A stretch of DNA of 55,553 nt from JAGOEX01 sp964630905 (GTDB lineage Bacteria > UBP6 > UBA1177): contig CAZVWR010000015.1 in assembly GCA_964630905.1 (NCBI GenBank), positions 1 to 55,553 of the forward strand, written 5' to 3'. The notes under the pieces are model-generated. The model was not told where the DNA came from. It did no database searches and was given only the letters and a program-made list of their open reading frames with translations. This document shows positions 50,280 to 55,553 of this stretch, piece by piece (position 1 is the first letter of the stretch; the number at the start of each line of letters is the position of its first letter). Made by a program: the position numbers and the translations under genes.

Positions 50280-51929
50280 TCACTTTTTTGTTTTATTTTT
50301 ATTTCTCCCCGCTCTTTTACTTTTAATTTCCTCTTTCTGCTCAACATTCGGAACTTTTGCAGACCGGATCTCCGTAAACCGCATAAATATCATGCCAAAT
50401 GTGATAATGAGCACAAGATACAAAAACCAATTCCCGTATTTAAGATAGATCGTATCATATTGATATAATGGGATTTTTCTATTAATTGAAGTGCGCTCGA
50501 AAAGGTTTGTCTGATTTTCTCTTGTACCGTCAGGAAGTATCACTTCACTTATTCCGACATTGCTTGCACGGATTATCGTTCTGCCAGACTCAACTGCTCT
50601 GAATGGATAAAAACTTCCATGCTGAGTGATCTCACTTGAAAAACCGAACCAAGCATCGTTTGAAATATTTACAAGAAGTTCCGCACCATTCCTGACAAAA
50701 TCTCTCACATTTTCACTGAATGTTCCGTCATAACAGATCAAAATTGATGCCTTGAACTTTCCAAAATCAAAAACGGTGTGTTCTGTTCCCCTCATGAAAG
50801 TGCCGACACTGTTGGGAACGATCGTCGAAAGACCGATGCTGTGAAGAAAATCGCTCATAGGAAGGTATTCCCCAAATGGAGCAAGCTTTATTTTCCTGTA
50901 AATTTTTTCGATCCGGTCCCCTTTCACAAAACCTGCCGAATTATAGAACTCCCTTTTGTCCCGGTCTATCATATCAAGGCCGACTATCTGATTATCAAAC
51001 CTGTATGCATCAGGAAAATATTTTGTCCACAAATATCTGAAGTTATCAAATCCGACAGGAACTCTCACAGGTATCGCCGCTTCGTGCCAGACAAGAAGAT
51101 CGGTATCTTTATCAAAACTGTTTATCTGACTTGTAAAAACCGCGATGATATCCTCAAGGTTCTTTTCCTTTGAGTTTATGTCAAACTGATTGATTGCAGG
51201 CTGCATTATTGCAACCTTTACTTCTTTAACCGGTTCAAGTTTTTTAAAATTTTCGATTCTTACAACAGAATAAGTTATTAATATTGTTACAGATACTAGG
51301 AGAATTATCCCTTCTTTCCAGTTCTTTTCACCTCTTAATCCTGCAAAAATATAAACTGAAATCCACACTATCATGAATGAAAGAAAATATATCGCTCCTA
51401 TTGAGGCCCATTGCAGTGTGAGCTTATTGTTGTACTGTGAATGACCGAAACATGACCAGTAGAAATCGACCGGAAAGAAAGTTCTCACTGTTTCTGCCGT
51501 TACCCACGAAGCCGCAACTTTCCATGGAGCTATGTGCCCGTCTTTTTTGAGAAATTCGTAAATAAGCAGGAAAAAAAGCCAGAAAGTGGAAAGGGCTGTG
51601 AACATTATGATAACAAGAAGTATAGTATAAAACTTCGGAACTCCGCCGTAGACATGTATTGAGTAATAGGCCCAGTAGAAAACAAAAGCATTCGCCGGAA
51701 CACAGATGAGATATAGCATCCCTATTTTGTGTCTTAATTTCTCAAAAGATTCAATGACATATAAAAACAGTGGCATAGCTGGGAAAATAAATATCCATCC
51801 GATAAGTCGGTGAATGTAGACAGGTTGAGGATCTCCCGGTATTACAAAAGGAAAACTCAGCGCAAAGCACATTATAAAGAGTATCGATGCGACAGCTAAT
51901 TTAATTATCTTACTTTTCACAGCGTCCAT
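50280..51929 (-). CDS. lnt: Apolipoprotein N-acyltransferase
   Basis: The 549-residue protein has about seven N-terminal membrane segments, a nitrilase-like periplasmic domain and a final membrane segment. The catalytic triad is at the family spacing: Glu283 (WHEAA), Lys348 (KLAPFGEYLP) and Cys399 (ILICYDGTF). The usual words are W-P-E and C-Y-E, so His replaces Pro and Asp replaces Glu beside two active-site residues. It adds the third acyl chain to lipoproteins in the inner membrane, and about fifteen lipoprotein genes in this window would be its substrates. Its start overlaps the ybeY gene by 20 bases. The C-terminus is very basic and Lys-rich. Confidence 0.93.
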   Translation of the reverse strand: MDAVKSKIIKLAVASILFIMCFALSFPFVIPGDPQPVYIHRLIGWIFIFPAMPLFLYVIESFEKLRHKIGMLYLICVPANAFVFYWAYYSIHVYGGVPKFYTILLVIIMFTALSTFWLFFLLIYEFLKKDGHIAPWKVAASWVTAETVRTFFPVDFYWSCFGHSQYNNKLTLQWASIGAIYFLSFMIVWISVYIFAGLRGEKNWKEGIILLVSVTILITYSVVRIENFKKLEPVKEVKVAIMQPAINQFDINSKEKNLEDIIAVFTSQINSFDKDTDLLVWHEAAIPVRVPVGFDNFRYLWTKYFPDAYRFDNQIVGLDMIDRDKREFYNSAGFVKGDRIEKIYRKIKLAPFGEYLPMSDFLHSIGLSTIVPNSVGTFMRGTEHTVFDFGKFKASILICYDGTFSENVRDFVRNGAELLVNISNDAWFGFSSEITQHGSFYPFRAVESGRTIIRASNVGISEVILPDGTRENQTNLFERTSINRKIPLYQYDTIYLKYGNWFLYLVLIITFGMIFMRFTEIRSAKVPNVEQKEEIKSKRAGRNKNKTKK

Positions 51930-52380
51930 TCCAGTTTCTTACAAGTTCTTTCATTACAATATCTTCCGCTTCACGCATTTCTTCACGGTCACTTTTTCTG
52001 TTGTGGTCAAAACCGAGAAGATGAAGAATGCCGTGTACAACTACAAATATCAGTTCATTTTCAAATGTAGTTCTGAATTTTACTGCATGATCTGCGACAA
52101 CTTCAGGGCAGATGAAAATGTCACCCAGAAGAAAAGGAGCGAACTGAGAACCTTCACCTTCTGAAAATGCGAATGATATGACATCTGTCGCCCTGTCTAT
52201 ATTTCTGTATTCTCTGTTCATTTCCCTGATCTCGTCCCTCCCTGTGAAAACGACTGATATTTCGTAAGGATCAGATATCTTTCTGCCGTTATGCGCAAGG
52301 GTCTTTTTTACAGCATTTTTTATTTCCGCCCTGTTTATATTGAACCGGCTTTTCTGCTGAATTGATAAAGAGATTTTCAT
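51910..52380 (-). CDS. ybeY: Endoribonuclease YbeY (rRNA maturation)
   Basis: The 156-residue protein ends with the signature HGILHLLGFDHNRKSDREEM, whose three His hold the metal. It helps 16S rRNA 3'-end processing and ribosome quality control. Its stop lies inside lnt by 20 bases and its start is six bases from pgpH. The pgpH-ybeY-lnt order is a known housekeeping set. Family and role are certain. Confidence 0.96.
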   Translation of the reverse strand: MKISLSIQQKSRFNINRAEIKNAVKKTLAHNGRKISDPYEISVVFTGRDEIREMNREYRNIDRATDVISFAFSEGEGSQFAPFLLGDIFICPEVVADHAVKFRTTFENELIFVVVHGILHLLGFDHNRKSDREEMREAEDIVMKELVRNWNGRCEK

Positions 52381-52386
52381 ATCTGC

Positions 52387-54741
52387 TTATTTCTGATCGG
52401 GGTATTCTATTCTTGCGTGGTAAATTCCGGAAAGGGTCTTTATGATGCTCAGCTCTATCTTTTTGAGGTCTTTCAATGTCATGTTACATTCAGAAAGCTG
52501 TCCGTCAGCGAGTTTACCTGCAATTACTTTTATCACTGTATCTGATATTTTCTGATAATTTTTCTCAGGAATGCTCCGCACTGCCGCCTCGCAACTGTCT
52601 GCAACCATAAGAAGTGCCGCTTCCCTTGATGCAGGCTTTGGACCGGGATATCTGTAGGTTGATTCGCTTACATCCTTGTCCCCTTTCTTTGCCTGCTTGT
52701 AAAAATATTCTACCAGAGTTGTACCATGATGCTGGCTTACCGCATCCTCGATCTTTTCACCAAGCCTGTATTTCTTTGCAAGTTCAAGCCCCTGCTTGAC
52801 ATGGTTGATGATAACCATTGCAGACATACTGTGTGACGGGAGCTCATCGTGAATGTTCTTTCCCGCCTGATTTTCAGTGAAATATTCGGGTCTTTCGAGT
52901 TTTCCGATATCATGGAAATATGCCATGACCTTGCATGCAAGAGAACTCAAGCCTATCTCTCTTGCGGCAACTTCAACAATTGACCCGAGCGTCAGACTGT
53001 GCTGATATGTGCCGTTTGCGTGAACCGCCATTCTCTTCATCAGAGGATGGTTCAGCGTCGAATACTCAAGGAATGTGATTTCTGTTGTATATCCGAAAAG
53101 CCATTCGTACACCGGTATGATTGCCATGATAAGCATTCCTGAAAGCATTGATCCAAGGAATGTAAGAAGCAGTGCTCTTGGAAGATTGTCAAAAGGAAGT
53201 GTCTGGTCCATAAGGAATATAAGCAGTGTCATCATCATTAAAAAAAGCGAAAGGAAAAAACTCACTTTTATAATATTTCCCCTCTTTTCAATATGAGTTA
53301 CAAGAAACATATAAAAAAGCGATCCCACAAGATAAAAAACAGGAAAATAAAAATTGTCAGGAAAAATAAGAAGGAAAAGTGCTATGGTAAATATTAGAAA
53401 GTAAATTGCCGTTTCACTGTTTACAAGAAGCCTTACAGTTGCAATGACAAACGGCACAGGCATCAGAAAATAGAATATTCTTGCATCGATGCTTCCCATC
53501 CAGTTGCTGAATGGTATGGAAAGGCTTACAATTAGTTCAAATATCATTATTGAAAAAAGTGTCTGGATACATATCAGAAGAATATCTTTATTTTTTGAAC
53601 TGAACTTGCTTACTGTTTTTTTAAACGAGAATAGAAGTATCGTGCTCAATATCATGATGTAGATAAGATTCTGAAGGTAAATGACAGGAAGCGATCTGCT
53701 TGAGGTCTGCTTAGCCATTTCCTGAAAGATCATAATATCTCTTTTTGTAAGAACCTCTCCCGCTCTTTTGATAATTTCACCGTTCTTTATCTTGAACTCT
53801 TCTTTCGGAGCATTGTTCCATGCAGCGAGCTTACTCTCTTCAGTCAACGATGCACTGTACGAAATGTTATCCTTCAAAACCCAGAAAACGAGTTCAGCCA
53901 TCATGTTCATGCCTGTTTCTGTAAATTCCCTGTCGTGCTGAAGAATTATCTGAGTGTGTCTGATCTCTTCGCGGAGAGTTGATCCGGTTATGATCTTTGC
54001 AACCGGAACATTTATGACCGCTTCCCCTTTTTTTATTGAAACATGGGGCAGCCCATAATCAGAAGGAATTCCATCTCTTGAAACATAGTAAGTATTAAGT
54101 CTTGACATAATGTCTTCAATAGACTTTTCAATAAAAGAAGAGAAAAAATTGCTCGAAAGTATTGTAAATATCTCGCTGCTGACAGGGAAACCGAGTATTT
54201 TGTGAAAAGCATCCCTTTCCCTTTCAAAGTGGCTGAAAAGCTCATTCCTTAAAAATGTCGTTTCTTTCTGATTTTTAGGAAGCAGAGAAACAGAGTTCGC
54301 AGCAAGTTTTATATATTCATCAGGAATTCCTGTATTCATTGCGGAAATAGTCTTTTCAAGATGCTCTTTTGCACTCTCCCTCATGTGTCCGAATGCCGTT
54401 TTAATGGTCTTTGAAGAATTTTCAGATTCAGACGCGACATAAACCAAAGAGACATCTTTTTCCGCCAGCAGTCTGTTCTGCTTAGTCCTCTCCTCGTTGG
54501 TTATGATATAATCCCTATTGGCCCTTACCGAATATTTCAGGACATTTCCGACATCCTTTATTGAGGTCGGATAATTTATTTTCATTGAATCAGGTACAGT
54601 AAGATATGCTATGAGAAGGGAAAAAATGAAAAATATTATGAGTGCGTGGTCTATTCTGTCTTCTCTAAGCCACTTACTTATTTTCAGCTGGTACAATTCA
54701 ATGAATTTTGAAACTGATGAACTTCCCTCTTTCTCTTTCAT
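52387..54741 (-). CDS. pgpH: 7TM-HD phosphohydrolase (PgpH, probable c-di-AMP phosphodiesterase)
   Basis: The 784-residue protein has an N-terminal membrane helix and an outer 7TMR-HDED domain (about 60-360), seven membrane helices (about 370-560), and a cytoplasmic HD domain at the C-terminal end. The HD metal residues are seen in ANGTYQHSLTLG, AYFHDIGKLERP, DELPSHSMSA and VSQHHGTT. PgpH proteins of Listeria-type split cyclic di-AMP to pApA and set its level, which controls potassium and cell-wall balance. It is followed by ybeY. The upstream gene is a small membrane-anchored protein 70 bases away. Confidence 0.95.
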   Translation of the reverse strand: MKEKEGSSSVSKFIELYQLKISKWLREDRIDHALIIFFIFSLLIAYLTVPDSMKINYPTSIKDVGNVLKYSVRANRDYIITNEERTKQNRLLAEKDVSLVYVASESENSSKTIKTAFGHMRESAKEHLEKTISAMNTGIPDEYIKLAANSVSLLPKNQKETTFLRNELFSHFERERDAFHKILGFPVSSEIFTILSSNFFSSFIEKSIEDIMSRLNTYYVSRDGIPSDYGLPHVSIKKGEAVINVPVAKIITGSTLREEIRHTQIILQHDREFTETGMNMMAELVFWVLKDNISYSASLTEESKLAAWNNAPKEEFKIKNGEIIKRAGEVLTKRDIMIFQEMAKQTSSRSLPVIYLQNLIYIMILSTILLFSFKKTVSKFSSKNKDILLICIQTLFSIMIFELIVSLSIPFSNWMGSIDARIFYFLMPVPFVIATVRLLVNSETAIYFLIFTIALFLLIFPDNFYFPVFYLVGSLFYMFLVTHIEKRGNIIKVSFFLSLFLMMMTLLIFLMDQTLPFDNLPRALLLTFLGSMLSGMLIMAIIPVYEWLFGYTTEITFLEYSTLNHPLMKRMAVHANGTYQHSLTLGSIVEVAAREIGLSSLACKVMAYFHDIGKLERPEYFTENQAGKNIHDELPSHSMSAMVIINHVKQGLELAKKYRLGEKIEDAVSQHHGTTLVEYFYKQAKKGDKDVSESTYRYPGPKPASREAALLMVADSCEAAVRSIPEKNYQKISDTVIKVIAGKLADGQLSECNMTLKDLKKIELSIIKTLSGIYHARIEYPDQK

Positions 54742-54810
54742 TCATCCTCTGATAAAATTATCAACATCCGGGCGGTATTATGGACTAAAAACATATTCAA
54801 GTCAAAATTG

Positions 54811-55500
54811 TCAGAAAAGTGTTCCGAAATCATCTCTGGAAAAAAGTGAAACCACTTTTTCACCGTTACCCTGCAATATCACAGAGAATGTAACAACGGA
54901 GAAACTTTCAGGCCCAGCAATATTAATAAGTTGCGTGCTGTTTTTAATTATTTTTTCTTTTGAAACTTCGGCATTCCCGGTTATTATAAGATCAACTTTC
55001 CCGGCAGCAGACTGTATATTTACTACAGCATCTTCAATTTCGTCAACAGAAACCCCTTCTAATCTGTCATCTTTTATCAGATAAACTGCTATGTCACTAT
55101 CTTCAGCACTCTCGATCACTTGTGACTGTACCGGAGTTTCATTTGTGTTTTCTTTCACAGAAGGGTTCGGGTCATCTTTGTCAACAATTGAATCATCTTC
55201 CTTTTTTTCAGGGATAACTATATCCAAGAAAAACTTTATATCATTTATTTCTCTAACTATTTTGCTGTTTTCATTAAGTTTTGACATATCGATCACAAAA
55301 GGGTCTGTACACTTTTCAGCAGTTTTATTATCAAGACTGGAAATTAACAAATTCATCTGGGAAGTATTTTTAAATCCTGAAGCAATAACGACACAGCCGT
55401 AAGAAATGCTGTAATCTCTGAAAAGATAAATTATTGATGCTGACAGTAAAATTATTAAGAGGAGTAAGATTAGAAAAGCTTTTTTCAAATTGAGAACCAA
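54811..55500 (-). CDS. Membrane-anchored protein of unknown function
   Basis: The 229-residue product has one N-terminal membrane helix (residues 8-28), followed by an outer or cytoplasmic part with an acidic middle (DSIVDKDDPNPSVKEN..ETPVQ) and a C-terminal domain (about 140-229; IAVYLIKDDRLEGVSV, KVDLIITGNAEVSKEKI, SFSVVTFSVILQGN). I do not recognise a family. It begins just after the 3' end of tRNA-Pro on the same strand and lies before pgpH, so it may share the pgpH transcript. A role linked to PgpH is only an inference from position. Confidence 0.7.
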   Translation of the reverse strand: MVLNLKKAFLILLLLIILLSASIIYLFRDYSISYGCVVIASGFKNTSQMNLLISSLDNKTAEKCTDPFVIDMSKLNENSKIVREINDIKFFLDIVIPEKKEDDSIVDKDDPNPSVKENTNETPVQSQVIESAEDSDIAVYLIKDDRLEGVSVDEIEDAVVNIQSAAGKVDLIITGNAEVSKEKIIKNSTQLINIAGPESFSVVTFSVILQGNGEKVVSLFSRDDFGTLF

Positions 55501-55502
55501 AA

Positions 55503-55553
55503 TGGTCGGGATGACTGGGTTCGAACCAGCGACTCCTACGTCCCGAACGTAGT
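55503..55553 (-). tRNA. tRNA-Pro(CGG), 3' part (5' end off the right edge)
   Basis: On the minus strand the anticodon stem-loop CTACG-TTCGGGA-CGTAG gives anticodon CGG (55545-55543). A short variable loop is followed by the T arm GCTGG-TTCGAAC-CCAGT, the 3' acceptor strand CATCCCG, a discriminator A and an encoded CCA (55505-55503). The D arm and 5' acceptor strand lie beyond the window. All seen pairs are consistent with a working tRNA. Confidence 0.95.

Overview
The window reads as chromosomal DNA from an AT-rich, Gram-negative and probably anaerobic bacterium. Gram-negative signs are apolipoprotein N-acyltransferase (Lnt), a predicted outer-membrane beta-barrel and about fifteen proteins with lipoprotein signal peptides. 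Signs of anaerobic life are a 2-hydroxyacyl-CoA-dehydratase-activase-like ATPase beside a membrane 4Fe-4S protein, and a radical SAM/SPASM enzyme. Many lipoproteins share one build: a lipobox, then a long Asp/Glu/Asn-rich spacer, then Cys-rich or animal-like modules (EGF-like, Kazal-like, thrombospondin-type-3-like, von Willebrand A, C25-peptidase-like). That build recalls deltaproteobacterial/Myxococcota-like and related candidate lineages, but the phylum cannot be fixed from this sequence.

Left part (1-9.9 kb): a BspA-type leucine-rich-repeat gene cut by the window edge and opening with TTG, a DUF1566-type lipoprotein, a C25-peptidase-like lipoprotein, and a single 6-kb gene for a STAND NTPase with an N-terminal DUF4297-like nuclease domain, which is a strong candidate for an Avs-like anti-phage protein. 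10-12.5 kb: a complete cobalamin/iron-chelate type ABC importer. 12.6-22 kb: a co-directional run for the envelope, with an unknown protein, a small Lys-rich secreted protein, a beta-barrel, a sulfatase-modifying-factor-like lipoprotein, a thioredoxin-CcdA fusion, a secreted HExxH protein and two tandem VWA lipoproteins with Gly-Asn/Asp-Ser/Thr triplet repeats.

22-33.6 kb: a radical SAM/SPASM gene next to a small acidic lipoprotein with five Tyr-Gly motifs (a probable maturase/substrate pair), the transporter CstA, several unrecognised lipoproteins, a methyltransferase, a DUF4143-type ATPase and a pirin. The last two diverge from a region of repeated operator-like words. 33.9-40 kb: an HNH-like gene, then lipoproteins with Kazal-like repeats, with a pentapeptide acidic repeat plus jelly-roll-like domain, and a lipid-anchored GH13 amylase with EGF-like repeats.

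40-44.1 kb: a tightly overlapping operon of purF, mazG, an acyl-CoA-dehydratase-activase homologue, a small CXXC membrane protein and a NapH-like ferredoxin protein. 44.1-49 kb: an AT-rich island, all on the minus strand, with a SEC-C protein, a Dam-type adenine methylase overlapping a ParB-like gene, a divergent DprA and a phosphoribosyltransferase remnant. This looks like accessory or defence DNA. 49-55.5 kb: a VWA lipoprotein, then lnt, ybeY and pgpH in housekeeping order, an anchored unknown protein, and the 3' part of tRNA-Pro(CGG) at the right edge.

The two best candidates for undescribed biology are the Tyr-Gly-repeat lipoprotein/radical SAM pair (about 22.0-23.5 kb) and the defence-like loci (3.9-9.9 kb and 44.1-49.0 kb). 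No transposase, integrase or CRISPR array was seen.
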